In this document: one piece after another, positions 33,511 to 41,887 of the stretch
How the letters are laid out: each line of letters opens with the position of its first letter
Position numbering within the stretch: position 1 is the first letter of the stretch
DNA from: Candidatus Schneewindia gallinarum
GTDB taxonomy: Bacteria > Bacillota > Clostridia > Oscillospirales > Ruminococcaceae
Assembly (NCBI GenBank): GCA_904420175.1
Contig: CAJFUF010000029.1
Span: 62,001-126,000, forward strand
Direction: 5' to 3'
DNA length: 64,000 bases
Position numbers and translations under genes: made by a program
Notes under the pieces: generated by a model
The model's database searches: none
Told to the model about the DNA's origin: nothing
Seen by the model: only the letters and a program-made list of their open reading frames with translations

Positions 33511-33539
33511 ATTGTAGGTTATTTCACGCAAAAAAGCAA
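33511..33539 (-). promoter_or_regulatory. Promoter of the rpe-rnfDEA operon
   Basis: On the minus strand TTGCTT (33539-33534), 17 bp and TACAAT (33516-33511). The leader to rpe is about 45 nt. A separate extended -10 (TGGTATGAT, near 33634) on the plus strand probably serves the aldo/keto reductase gene. Confidence 0.65.
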
Positions 33540-33661
33540 GACAAGCCCGCTGCCGCTTCCATTATAACACGGTTTTCGGTGCGTTGTGTTAAATGTCCGT
33601 GAAGTTTTGTGTGCAAAACGGGACCCGGTGTGGTATGATGAAAGAAAGGAGGGCGAACAAG

Positions 33662-34795
33662 ATGATTGACAGAGTAACCTTGCCCATCGGCTCGCTGCCC
33701 CGGCTGGGGCTGGGCTGCATGCGGCTGCCCACGGCGCCGGACGGCGCCATTGATGAGGAGAAGGGGCTCGCACTGGTGGACGCCGCCATGGAACGGGGGC
33801 TCAACTATTTCGACACGGCGTATCTTTACCACGGGGGCCTGTCCGAGCCGTTTTTGAAAAAGGCCCTGTCCCGCTACAGCCGGGACAGCTACCTGCTGGC
33901 GGATAAGCTGCCCCTGTGGGAGTGCGCGGCGCCGGAGGACATGGACCGGATTTTTGAAGAGCAGAAGCAGCGCTGCGGGGTGGAGTGGTTCGATTACTAC
34001 TTCATCCATTCCCTCGACCGGAACAACTGGGAAAAGGCGCAGCGGTTCGGCGTGCAGGAGTGGATACGGCGGCACAAGGCTGCGGGGGACTTTCGGCACA
34101 TCGGCTTTTCCTTTCACGACACCCCGCAGGTGCTGGGGGAAATCCTTGACGGGTTTGACGGCTGGGAATATGTTCAGTTGCAGCTGAATTATCTCGACTG
34201 GGAGCTGCAGGATGCGAAAACCACCTACAAAATGGTGACGGAGCGGGGCCTTACCGTTTTTGTGATGGAGCCTATCCGCGGCAAGTTTTTGGCAGAGCTT
34301 CCCCCGTCGGTCAAGCCTGTGTTTGAGGGGTACGAGGGGACTCCTGCCTCCTTCGCGCTGCGCTTTGTGGGCAGCCTGCCCGGGGTGGGTGTGATTCTCA
34401 GCGGCATGAACCGGATGGATCAGCTGCTGGAGAATATTGGTACCTTCACAGACTTCCGTCCGCTGTCGGAGACGGAGCGGGTGCTTGCACAGCGGGCGTG
34501 CGCCGCCTTCCGGGAGCTGCACGCCATCCCCTGTACCGGCTGCCGGTACTGTGTGGAGCACTGCCCCCAGGGCATTGACATCCCCGGATGCTTTGCCAGC
34601 TACAACGACAACAAGCTGATGGACAACGGCTTTGGGCAGAATGTACGGATTGAGTACTTCTTCGGCATCCCGGAGGGGCACCGGGCGGACAGCTGCATCG
34701 GCTGCGGCGCCTGTAAGGAGCACTGCCCCCAGCACATCGACATCCCGTCGCTGATGCCGCAGGTCCATGCGGCGCTGTTAAAGACACAGGACTGA
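33662..34795 (+). CDS. Aldo/keto reductase with C-terminal ferredoxin domain
   Basis: The 377-residue protein has an aldo/keto reductase barrel (LPRLGLGCMRLP, LNYFDTAYLYHGGLSE, GFSFHDTP, FVMEPIRGKF). It ends in two 4Fe-4S motifs, CTGCRYCVEHCPQGI and CIGCGACKEHCPQHI. Such fused reductases are common in strict anaerobes and may take electrons from ferredoxin; the substrate is unknown. ATG at 33662 is behind AGGAGGGCG; the frame further upstream overlaps the promoter. Confidence 0.92.
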   Translation: MIDRVTLPIGSLPRLGLGCMRLPTAPDGAIDEEKGLALVDAAMERGLNYFDTAYLYHGGLSEPFLKKALSRYSRDSYLLADKLPLWECAAPEDMDRIFEEQKQRCGVEWFDYYFIHSLDRNNWEKAQRFGVQEWIRRHKAAGDFRHIGFSFHDTPQVLGEILDGFDGWEYVQLQLNYLDWELQDAKTTYKMVTERGLTVFVMEPIRGKFLAELPPSVKPVFEGYEGTPASFALRFVGSLPGVGVILSGMNRMDQLLENIGTFTDFRPLSETERVLAQRACAAFRELHAIPCTGCRYCVEHCPQGIDIPGCFASYNDNKLMDNGFGQNVRIEYFFGIPEGHRADSCIGCGACKEHCPQHIDIPSLMPQVHAALLKTQD

Positions 34796-34805
34796 TGCAA
34801 AGGAA

Positions 34806-34833
34806 GGCGGACGGCGCGGCTGCGCCGTCCGCC
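34806..34833 (+). terminator. Hairpin after the aldo/keto reductase, weak terminator
   Basis: GGCGGACGGCGC (34806-34817) pairs with GCGCCGTCCGCC (34822-34833). The stem is strong but no T-run follows, so its role as a terminator is uncertain. Nothing else is evident between here and the Rex-like site at 35005. Confidence 0.5.
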
Positions 34834-35004
34834 TCTATCATAAGCGGCCGAGAAAGGTGAGCGTGACGTGTCGAGGGCCTTTTTGAGGAGACCATCCCCG
34901 CTCTCTCTCCGCGCATTTTCCCGCCACTTTCTTTATCCTATGCGGCCGCCCTGTCCGGCGGCAAAACAGGCGGCGGTGCACCGGGCGGCAAAAGGGCCCG
35001 GACG

Positions 35005-35022
35005 GTGTTAATTGTTTCACAA
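35005..35022 (+). promoter_or_regulatory. Rex-like operator before the butanol dehydrogenase gene
   Basis: TGTTAA-TTGT-TTCACA (35006-35021) differs at one position from the Rex core TGTTAA-N4-TTAACA. It lies about 42 bp upstream of the -35. Rex is a NADH/NAD+-responsive repressor that often controls alcohol dehydrogenases in Clostridia; the call is by motif only. Confidence 0.55.
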
Positions 35023-35063
35023 AATTGTGCACTTTTGCCGAAAGAAGGGCGCAAAACATTTTG

Positions 35064-35092
35064 TTGTGGTGTCCTCCGGCTTGTGCTAAAAT
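35064..35092 (+). promoter_or_regulatory. Promoter of the butanol dehydrogenase-type gene
   Basis: TTGTGG (35064-35069), 17 bp, TAAAAT (35087-35092). The short leader has a GGCCGAAG/CTTCGGCC hairpin (35108-35128) just before the ribosome binding site AAAGGAG. Confidence 0.72.
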
Positions 35093-35149
35093 AATGGTGG
35101 ACTTTGCGGCCGAAGGGCACCTTCGGCCAAGAGAAAGGAGTTATCATTC

Positions 35150-36328
35150 ATGCAAAATTTTGTATTTACGAACCCTACAACAATTGTTTTCGGCAAAGGA
35201 CAGGAGGGACAGGTCGGCGCCCTGTGCAGCGAGCTTGGATCCCGCGTGCTGATTTTGCACTACGGCGGAACGTTTTTACAGGACATCGGCCTGTACGACG
35301 GGATGATGGCCTCCTTTAAGGAGGCGGGCCTGTTCACGATGGAGCTGGGCGGCGTTGTCAGCAACCCCCAGTTGGACCTGGTGGAAGAGGGGATCCGGCT
35401 GTGCCGGGAAAACAACATCGACTGCCTGCTGGCAGTGGGCGGCGGCTCCGTCATTGACACGGCCAAGTCCATTGCCGCCGGCATGAGCGTGGAGGGCGAC
35501 ATCTGGGACTACTACACCGGGGCGAAAAAGTCCGAGGACCGCTATAAAAAGGCGCTGCCCATCGGCGTTATTCTGACCATTGCCGCCGCCGGAAGCGAGT
35601 CCTCCCCCGCTGCGGTGCTGTCCAAGGGGCATGAGAAGCTGATGATCAGCTCCCCCAACCTCATCCCGAAATTTGCCATCCTCAACCCCGAGTTCACCTA
35701 CGGCCTGCCCGCCTACCAGACGGCTGCCGGCGGCGCGGACATCATCTCCCACCTGCTGGAGCGCTACTTCACGCAGGAGAAACATGTGGATTTGACCGAC
35801 CGGCTGCTGGAGGGCGCCATCAAAACCATGATGTACATCCTGCCCCGGGTGCTGAAGGACCCGAAAAACTACGATTACCGCGCAGAGATGATGTGGTGCG
35901 GCACTATCGCCCACAACGGCATCCTCGGCTGCGGCCGGATTGAGGACTGGGCCAGCCACAACATCGAGCATGAGCTGAGCGGCGCGTACAACATCACCCA
36001 CGGCGCCGGCATGGCCATCATATTCCCGGCGTGGATGAAGTACTGCTATAAGGAGAACCCCGCCCGCTTTGTCCAGTTTGCTACCCGCGTCATGGACGTT
36101 TCCATCGCCTACGACAATGAGGAGGAGCTGATTCTGGAAGGAATCAAGCGGTTTGAGGACTTCCTCGTGTCCGTGGGCATGCCGGTCCGCTTAAGCGACG
36201 CAGGCATTACGGACGACAGCAAGTTTGACGAGATGGCGCACCGCTCCATGCTGGGTGGAGAGTGCATGGGCTACTTCAAAAAGCTGTATGAAAAGGATGC
36301 CAGAAACATCCTGGAACTGGCAAAATAA
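35150..36328 (+). CDS. Iron-containing alcohol dehydrogenase, butanol dehydrogenase type
   Basis: The 392-residue protein belongs to the BdhA/YqhD branch: FTNPTTIVFGKGQ at the start, AVGGGSVIDTAKSIA for nucleotide binding, LTIAAAGSESSPAAV, and DWASHNIEHELSGAYNITHGAGMAI with the metal histidines. It should reduce butyraldehyde or other aldehydes with NAD(P)H. A Rex-like site and a clear promoter lie upstream and a strong terminator follows, so it is a single-gene unit tied to redox state by inference. Confidence 0.93.
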   Translation: MQNFVFTNPTTIVFGKGQEGQVGALCSELGSRVLILHYGGTFLQDIGLYDGMMASFKEAGLFTMELGGVVSNPQLDLVEEGIRLCRENNIDCLLAVGGGSVIDTAKSIAAGMSVEGDIWDYYTGAKKSEDRYKKALPIGVILTIAAAGSESSPAAVLSKGHEKLMISSPNLIPKFAILNPEFTYGLPAYQTAAGGADIISHLLERYFTQEKHVDLTDRLLEGAIKTMMYILPRVLKDPKNYDYRAEMMWCGTIAHNGILGCGRIEDWASHNIEHELSGAYNITHGAGMAIIFPAWMKYCYKENPARFVQFATRVMDVSIAYDNEEELILEGIKRFEDFLVSVGMPVRLSDAGITDDSKFDEMAHRSMLGGECMGYFKKLYEKDARNILELAK

Positions 36329-36334
36329 GCACAG

Positions 36335-36374
36335 AAAAAAACTGCCTCCTTTTTTAAAAAGGAGGCAGTTTTTC
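36335..36374. terminator. Terminator of the butanol dehydrogenase gene
   Basis: A stem of about 17 bp, with AACTGCCTCC pairing with GGAGGCAGTT, is flanked by A- and T-runs. It is followed by TTTTTCT on the plus strand. Confidence 0.9.
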
Positions 36375-36405
36375 TATATCATTCTAAGTCGTCATATGAT
36401 ATAAT
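36375..36405 (+). promoter_or_regulatory. MFS promoter with inverted repeat
   Basis: TATATCAT (36375-36382) and ATGATATA (36396-36403) are perfect 8-bp inverted arms. The right arm overlaps the likely -10 TATAAT (36400-36405). The -35 is weak, which suits a regulated promoter. Confidence 0.55.
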
Positions 36406-36454
36406 GAAGAGGATCCAGTCGCGTGCGGTCCTGCGACAGGGGAAAAGAAAGGTG

Positions 36455-37657
36455 ATGATCGGTTTGAGCCGGGCAGAGGGAAAAAACAAGCTGATGCTGT
36501 TCATGGCGGCGTATTTTACGATGCACATGTGCATCAGCTGCCAGTACAACTACATGTCCCTGTTTTTTGAAAGCCATGGGATGACGGATGTGCAGATTGG
36601 CATCCTGATGGGGGTGGGGCCGCTGGCCGCCACCATCGGCCAGTACACCTGGGCCAACGTGGCGGATAAAGCGAGCTCCATTAACAAGGTGCTGCTTTCT
36701 GTTATGTCGGTGGCGGCGCTGACGCTGGTGCCCTATTTTGTGCTGACGGGCTTCCCGGTATACCTGGTCACCATCATTGTCTACAACTTCTTTGTGTCCG
36801 CAGCCACCCCGTTGTATGACACCATGTGCCTGTACTACGCTGCGGAGAAGCACTACGCCTTTGGGCACATGCGCATGGTGGGCAGCCTCGGCTACCTGCT
36901 GTGCATGATTTCCTCGGGAATCTTGGTGGCTTACTATGTGGGCGTCATCTTCGTCATCCAGGCGGTCGCTTTCGCGCTGTTCCTGTTTTTCCTGTCCCGG
37001 CTGCCGAAAATAAAAATGCCAAGGCTGAAAAAGGCCGCCTTCAACCCCATGGTGATGTTGAGAAAGCCATCTGTGGCGGCTATTTCCGGCGTGCTGCTGG
37101 TGCTGCATTTCGGCTACGGGCTGAACACCGCGTTTTTTACTCCTTATTTTGTGACGGAACTGGGTGCGCCCAGCTACTTCATCAGCATCGGCGCGGTGTT
37201 GTCCATTGCCATTGAAGTGACCTACTTCACCTTCTTTGACCGGCTGGTACAGCGGGTTCCCTTTAAGGTCCTGTTTGCCATTGCGGCCAGCCTGTCAGCA
37301 GTGCGGTGGCTTATCTGCGGGGTGACGCAAAACATCTATGTGCTGATGGTGTCCTTTGCGTTTGAGGGGATTACCAGTGTGGGCCCCATCTATCTGTCCG
37401 TTTACTACTTTAAACGGGTCGCCCCGCCCGAGGGGAAGACCAGCGCGCAGACGCTGGTGCACATCATTACCTTCGGCATTGGGAAATGCCTGGGATCCTT
37501 TGTGGGCCCGCACCTGACGGCGGCCCTCGGCGGGAATTTGCAGACCACTTACGCGGTACTGTGCGCCAGCGTTGCGACAGCGGTGGTTATTTTCACCCTG
37601 CTTCCGGTAAAATTCCAGCAGCAGGACAACAGCACCGCCGGTGTGGTCATTGAATAA
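36455..37657 (+). CDS. MFS transporter, LacY-like (copy 1 of a tandem pair)
   Basis: A 400-residue major facilitator protein with twelve predicted helices. FESHGMTDVQIGILMGVGPL and the MFS motif-like GQYTWANVADKASS are seen in the first half, and FAIAASLSAVRWLICG in the second. It resembles the MFS_1-like/oligosaccharide:H+ symporter group; the substrate is unknown. The ATG at 36455 is preceded by AAAGG. The protein is very similar along its whole length to the next gene product, and both end FQQQDNSTAGVVIE. Confidence 0.85.
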   Translation: MIGLSRAEGKNKLMLFMAAYFTMHMCISCQYNYMSLFFESHGMTDVQIGILMGVGPLAATIGQYTWANVADKASSINKVLLSVMSVAALTLVPYFVLTGFPVYLVTIIVYNFFVSAATPLYDTMCLYYAAEKHYAFGHMRMVGSLGYLLCMISSGILVAYYVGVIFVIQAVAFALFLFFLSRLPKIKMPRLKKAAFNPMVMLRKPSVAAISGVLLVLHFGYGLNTAFFTPYFVTELGAPSYFISIGAVLSIAIEVTYFTFFDRLVQRVPFKVLFAIAASLSAVRWLICGVTQNIYVLMVSFAFEGITSVGPIYLSVYYFKRVAPPEGKTSAQTLVHIITFGIGKCLGSFVGPHLTAALGGNLQTTYAVLCASVATAVVIFTLLPVKFQQQDNSTAGVVIE

Positions 37658-37758
37658 AAAGCCGTATGAAAACAAAGGCTGCCGCCTGTTAAAGGGCGGC
37701 AGTTTCCCCTGTCTGAGGCCGCCGGCCGGGCAGGGCGCGGCAGAAAGGAGACGGTTGT

Positions 37759-38952
37759 TTGGTCCGGACGGAAACAAAAAGCAAACTGCACCTGTTTATG
37801 GCGGCGTATTTTACGATGCACATGTGTATCAGCTGCCAGTACGGCTATATGCCCCTGTTTTTTGAAAGCCATGGCATGGACAGCATGCAGATTGGCATCC
37901 TCATGGGGGTGGGGCCGCTGATATCCATTCTGGGCCAGTACACCTGGGCCAACATGGCGGACAAGTGCAGTTCCATCAACAAGGTGCTGCTGTGCGTTAT
38001 CTCCGTGGCGGCGCTGACCATTGTGCCCTACTTTGTTTTCACGGGCTTCCCGGTGTACCTTGCAACCATTATCCTCTACAATTTCTTTGTGTCCGCGGCC
38101 AACCCCCTGTACGACACCATGTGTCTGTACTACGCGTCGCAGAACCATTACGCCTTTGGGCACATGCGCATGCTGGGCAGCCTCGGCTACCTGCTGACGA
38201 TGATTGTATCGGGCATTCTGGTGGCATATTACGTGGGCGCCATCTTTGTCATTCAGGCGGTCGCTTTCGCGCTATTCCTGTTTTTCCTGTCCCGGCTGCC
38301 GAAAATAAAAATGCCCAAGTTAAAAAAAGCAGCCTTCAACCCCATGGTCATGCTGAAAAAGCCGTCGGTGGCGCTGATTGCGGCGGTGCTGTTGGTCCTG
38401 TACTTCGGCTACGGGCTGAACACCGCGTTCTTTTCCACCTACCTTGTGACGGAGTTGGGCGCGCCCAGCTATTTTATCAGCATCGGCGCGGTGCTGTCCA
38501 TCGCCATTGAGGTGGTCTACTTTACGTTTTTCGACCGGCTGGTGGAGCGGTTCCCCTTCAAGGCGCTGTTTGCCATCGCAGCCAGCCTGTCGGCCATACG
38601 GTGGCTTATCTGCTGCAGCACAAGGGACACGGGGGTGCTGATGCTGTCCTTCGCCTTTGAGGGGATCACCTCCGTGGGGCCCATTTACCTGTCCATCTAT
38701 TACTTTAAACGGGTGGCCCCGCCCGAGGGGAAAACCAGTGCGCAGTCCCTTGTGCACATCATTACCTCCGGCTGCGGGAAGTGCCTGGGCTCCCTCATCG
38801 GGCCGCATCTGACAGCGGCCCTCGGCGGGAATTTGCAGACCACCTATGCGGTGCTGTGCGTCAGCGTGACGGCGGCAGTGGTGCTGTTTATCCTGCTGCC
38901 GGTGAAGTTCCAGCAACAGGACAACAGCACCGCCGGCGTGGTGATTGAATAA
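37759..38952 (+). CDS. MFS transporter, LacY-like (copy 2 of a tandem pair)
   Basis: A 397-residue paralogue of the preceding transporter, well over 80% identical by eye. Blocks such as AFALFLFFLSRLPKIKMP and the last 14 residues are the same. Differences gather in the first loops and around the middle of helices (GYMP for NYMS, ISILG for AATIG, CSTRDTG for GVTQNIY). The start is TTG at 37759, 8 bases after AAAGGAG. A weak hairpin (37679-37702) lies between the copies and a strong terminator follows. Confidence 0.85.
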   Translation: MVRTETKSKLHLFMAAYFTMHMCISCQYGYMPLFFESHGMDSMQIGILMGVGPLISILGQYTWANMADKCSSINKVLLCVISVAALTIVPYFVFTGFPVYLATIILYNFFVSAANPLYDTMCLYYASQNHYAFGHMRMLGSLGYLLTMIVSGILVAYYVGAIFVIQAVAFALFLFFLSRLPKIKMPKLKKAAFNPMVMLKKPSVALIAAVLLVLYFGYGLNTAFFSTYLVTELGAPSYFISIGAVLSIAIEVVYFTFFDRLVERFPFKALFAIAASLSAIRWLICCSTRDTGVLMLSFAFEGITSVGPIYLSIYYFKRVAPPEGKTSAQSLVHIITSGCGKCLGSLIGPHLTAALGGNLQTTYAVLCVSVTAAVVLFILLPVKFQQQDNSTAGVVIE

Positions 38953-38960
38953 AAAGCAAA

Positions 38961-38998
38961 AAGGGGACGGGCTGCCGGAACAGCCCGTCCCCTTTCTT
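38961..38998. terminator. Terminator between MFS pair and PHP gene
   Basis: AAGGGGACGGGCTG (38961-38974) pairs with CAGCCCGTCCCCTT (38981-38994), followed by TCTTTG. An A-rich stretch precedes it, so it may work in both directions. Confidence 0.8.
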
Positions 38999-39028
38999 TG
39001 TTGTGCAACCGCCCCGGCCGGGGCGGCA

Positions 39029-39757
39029 TTAAACCCGAAGCCCTTTTAAAAACGCAATGAACTGCCCGGCGGTTGTAAGGTCGTCCGGCACTTCAAAAAA
39101 CTGCTCCGGTTCGGCAATATCCTGCAGGTAGTGCGCATCCGAGTTTTGTACAATCACCTTGTCGCCCAGCTCCGGATTGGTCGTCAGCAGCTGGGGCAGG
39201 CGGCTTTTATCCCGCAGTTCCGCCATGGTGAAGCCGCAGCTGTCCGGAATGACGCCGAGGCTGACAAGGATGCTGAAGGAATCCCGGTCCACATGCGCCG
39301 GGAAGCAGAAGCCGCCGTACTGTGCCACCACGGCAGGCAGCTCATCCACCGACAGCGCCGCGCCGGTCAGCAGCAGAAGCGGCTCAGTCCCAATCTCCTG
39401 GTCCTGACTGTCGAAAATGCTCTGCCTGCCGAAGGCGCGCTCATCGTTGCAGATGGGCGGCAGTTTTTCGTGCAGCATCCGGGAGAAGCGCAGCGCCGCG
39501 TCCACGTCCGGGAACAGGCACACCACATGGATTTCCTCCTCGGTGCACACCTCGCACCCGGGGATGAACAGCAGGTGGGTGCCCTCGGCGGCGGCCTGGA
39601 CGGCGGGGCAGTTCTCCGCCGTGTTGTGGTCGCACACTGCAATGACATCCAGCCCGTTTAAACGCGCCATGCCCACAATGTTGCAGGGGGTCATGTCCAT
39701 GTCGCCGCAGGGGGACAGGCAGGAGTGGATGTGCAGGTCGTAATACAGCCGCTTCAT
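39029..39757 (-). CDS. PHP-domain metal-dependent phosphoesterase
   Basis: The 242-residue protein starts YDLHIHSCLSPCGDMDMTPCNIVGMA and has VCDHNTAENC, FPAHVDRDSF and QNSDAHYLQDI, the metal-binding motifs of PHP phosphoesterases. In many Clostridia this gene ends the DRTGG/sensory-hydrogenase cluster, and here it overlaps the upstream DRTGG gene by 4 bp. The physiological substrate is unknown. Confidence 0.9.
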   Translation of the reverse strand: MKRLYYDLHIHSCLSPCGDMDMTPCNIVGMARLNGLDVIAVCDHNTAENCPAVQAAAEGTHLLFIPGCEVCTEEEIHVVCLFPDVDAALRFSRMLHEKLPPICNDERAFGRQSIFDSQDQEIGTEPLLLLTGAALSVDELPAVVAQYGGFCFPAHVDRDSFSILVSLGVIPDSCGFTMAELRDKSRLPQLLTTNPELGDKVIVQNSDAHYLQDIAEPEQFFEVPDDLTTAGQFIAFLKGLRV

Positions 39758-40083
39758 GACAGCGCCTTGTCAATCCGTTTTGCGGCCTCAAAAATGGGCA
39801 GCGGGGTGCGTAAAACCGGGATGTCCTGCTCCCGGGCTTTGACCACTGCGTCCGCATCCACGTCCAGCCCCTCCGCCACAATGATGCAGGCGGTGTCGGC
39901 AAGGGCGCTGACGGCGACGGCGTTGACCCCGCCCATAATGGTGACCCATGCGCAGTCCGCAGGGGCCCGGCCCATCACCTGGCTGAGCATGTCGCAGCAG
40001 TACACCCCCGTCACCTCCCGCTGGTCGTCGCCCTTTACCACGACGGTGCCCTCAATCAGCGCGGGAATCTCTTTTACAGTCAT
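39754..40083 (-). CDS. DRTGG-domain protein (second of two)
   Basis: A 109-residue soluble protein with EGTVVVKGDDQREVTGVYCCDMLSQVM and the hydrophobic alternating strands of a DRTGG domain, a nucleotide-binding-like fold also found in phosphotransacetylase N-termini. No catalytic residues are recognised. It lies 16 bp after the sensory hydrogenase gene and overlaps the PHP gene. A role in signalling with the hydrogenase-like protein is an inference from context. Confidence 0.8.
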   Translation of the reverse strand: MTVKEIPALIEGTVVVKGDDQREVTGVYCCDMLSQVMGRAPADCAWVTIMGGVNAVAVSALADTACIIVAEGLDVDADAVVKAREQDIPVLRTPLPIFEAAKRIDKALS

Positions 40084-40099
40084 GGCCTATCAGCCTCCT

Positions 40100-41413
40100 C
40101 TATGTTGCATCGTTACCCGGCTTTTCCGGTGTGCGGAAGGGCGGCGGCAGGTAGGTGCCCTCCCCTGTGCTTTTCAGCTGGTCACGGTATTTGAATACGC
40201 AGTCGCTTTCCGTGGCGAAGCCCGTCACCACGTCCTCCGCAAAGGCGCGGCAGGACGGCGCCCCGCAGGAACCGCAGTCAAGGCCCGGCAGGGTGGCAAG
40301 GAAACTGCTCACGCTGCGCATAATCTCCATGGACTTGCGGATGTCGTTATCGAACTGCATAATGGGCATGGGTTCCAGTTCGTTCTGGAAGCCCATATCC
40401 TCCGGGATGGAGTCCCCCAGCCGGTTGCAGGCCACCGGCAGGTACTTGCGCAGCTTTTTAAGGCGGGTGCGGGCGATATACGGGTTCTCCACCGTCAGCA
40501 CCCCGCCCACGCAGCCTGCGGCGCAGGCGTTCAGCTCGATAAAATCAAGCTCGCCCAGCTTCTCATCCTCCAGATCCTCCAGCACTTTAATGACGTTTTC
40601 AATGCCGTCCGCTGCAAGGTAGCTCTCCTTCAGCAGGGCGGCGGCCTCCCCGCCGGAGCTGCCCCAGCCCACGCCGATCCGGCCGGAGTCGTTTAATCCG
40701 TCGTCGCTGTCGTCCTGCGGCCGCATGACGGCAAGCAGCTTGGGATAGACCTCCTTAATGGCCACCACCGCGTCAATGGCGGACGTTTCCATCACAAGCG
40801 GCATTCTGGCCGCCGTGCGCTTAGCCGGGCAGGGGGAGATGAAAATCACCCCGATTTTGTCCGCCGGAAGGCCCGTTTTCTCCATGGCGCGCTGCTTGGC
40901 AAGCCCGGCGGCCACTTCCACCGGTGCGCGCAGCGGCAGGATGTTTTCAATCAGCTCCGGGAAGCGCACCCGGATAAGCCGGGTCACTGCCGGGCAGGCC
41001 GAACTAATCACCGGCCGCCTCAGCTTCCCGGACGCCATCAGCTTCCGGGTGGCGTCGCTGACCAATTCCGCCGCGCTGGCCACCGGGAACACGTCGTCAA
41101 AGCCGATGCTTAAAAGCCCCTCTAAAATAATGTCGATTTCATCCAGGTTGTGGAACTGCCCGTACAGTGCCGGTGCAGGCAGCGCCACAGTGTACTCGTA
41201 ACGCTCCAGCACGCTCAGCGGATCATACAGTGCAAGCTTTGCGTGGTTGGGGCATACCCGGATGCACTCCCCACAGTCGATGCACCGCTCGGAGATAATG
41301 CGCGCCTTGCCGTTGCGCACACGGATAGCCTCCGTCGGACAGCGTTTAATACAGTTGATGCAGCCCTTGCACTTATCCTTATCAAGGGCAACGGAATGTA
41401 CAAAGTTACTCAT
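40100..41413 (-). CDS. Sensory-type [FeFe] hydrogenase-like protein
   Basis: The 437-residue protein begins with two 4Fe-4S motifs (Cys15/18/21/25 and 44/47/50/54). A hydrogenase domain follows, and the protein ends in a 4Fe-4S domain LDCGSCGAPSCRAF with Cys380/383/388/405. The H-cluster ligands appear kept: Cys140 in SSACPAV, Cys195 in SPCPAKR, and Cys297/301 in NACAAGCVGG. The proton-transfer Cys of catalytic enzymes (TSCCPxW) is replaced by Ala139, as described for sensory HydS proteins. It likely senses H2 or redox state rather than turning over H2 quickly. Confidence 0.87.
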   Translation of the reverse strand: MSNFVHSVALDKDKCKGCINCIKRCPTEAIRVRNGKARIISERCIDCGECIRVCPNHAKLALYDPLSVLERYEYTVALPAPALYGQFHNLDEIDIILEGLLSIGFDDVFPVASAAELVSDATRKLMASGKLRRPVISSACPAVTRLIRVRFPELIENILPLRAPVEVAAGLAKQRAMEKTGLPADKIGVIFISPCPAKRTAARMPLVMETSAIDAVVAIKEVYPKLLAVMRPQDDSDDGLNDSGRIGVGWGSSGGEAAALLKESYLAADGIENVIKVLEDLEDEKLGELDFIELNACAAGCVGGVLTVENPYIARTRLKKLRKYLPVACNRLGDSIPEDMGFQNELEPMPIMQFDNDIRKSMEIMRSVSSFLATLPGLDCGSCGAPSCRAFAEDVVTGFATESDCVFKYRDQLKSTGEGTYLPPPFRTPEKPGNDAT

Positions 41414-41461
41414 ACCCTAAAACACGCCTCCCCTTTGAAAGGGACTGCCTTTCCCGGGCGG

Positions 41462-41887
41462 TCAGGACAGGTTTACCGTCATGGTCACGGTGGTCCCAAC
41501 CCCCACCTTGGTAAACACGTCCATGACGTCCGAATATTTTTTCATATTGGGAAGGCCCATCCCCGCGCCGAAGCCGAGGCTGCGCACCTCGTCCGAGGCG
41601 GTGGAGTATCCCTCCCGCATGGCAAGCTCCAGGTTTTCAATGCCGGGGCCCTGGTCGGCCAGTACCATGGTGATGGCCTCCGGCGAGATGGTCACGTCCG
41701 CAACCCCGCCGCCGCCGTGGATGACCATGTTAATCTCCCCTTCATACATGGCGATGGCCACCCGGCGGATAATCTCCCCGGGCACCCCCAGCTTCCGCAG
41801 GGTCTTTTTCACTGCACTGGAGGCCTCCCCCGCGCGGGTGAAATCGTCCCCCGGGACGTCGTAATGCAGCTTGATGGTGTCATTCAC
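41462..41887 (-). CDS. Anti-sigma-factor-like ATP-binding protein (HATPase fold)
   Basis: The 141-residue protein has a GHKL ATPase fold: AIAMYEGEINMVIHGGGG (N-box), LADQGPGI (G1) and GFGAGMGLPNMKKYSD (G2), like SpoIIAB/RsbW serine kinases. No dimerisation or sensor domain is present. The start is GTG at 41887, overlapping the DRTGG stop by 8 bp; the longer frame lies within the DRTGG gene. It is 48 bp before the sensory hydrogenase gene. Confidence 0.85.
   Translation of the reverse strand: MNDTIKLHYDVPGDDFTRAGEASSAVKKTLRKLGVPGEIIRRVAIAMYEGEINMVIHGGGGVADVTISPEAITMVLADQGPGIENLELAMREGYSTASDEVRSLGFGAGMGLPNMKKYSDVMDVFTKVGVGTTVTMTVNLS

Noticed and set aside
37679-37705. Strong terminator between the two MFS genes
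   Set aside because: The CTGCCGCC/GGCGGCAG hairpin is followed by only three T, so I treat it as weak and do not split the genes into separate transcripts.
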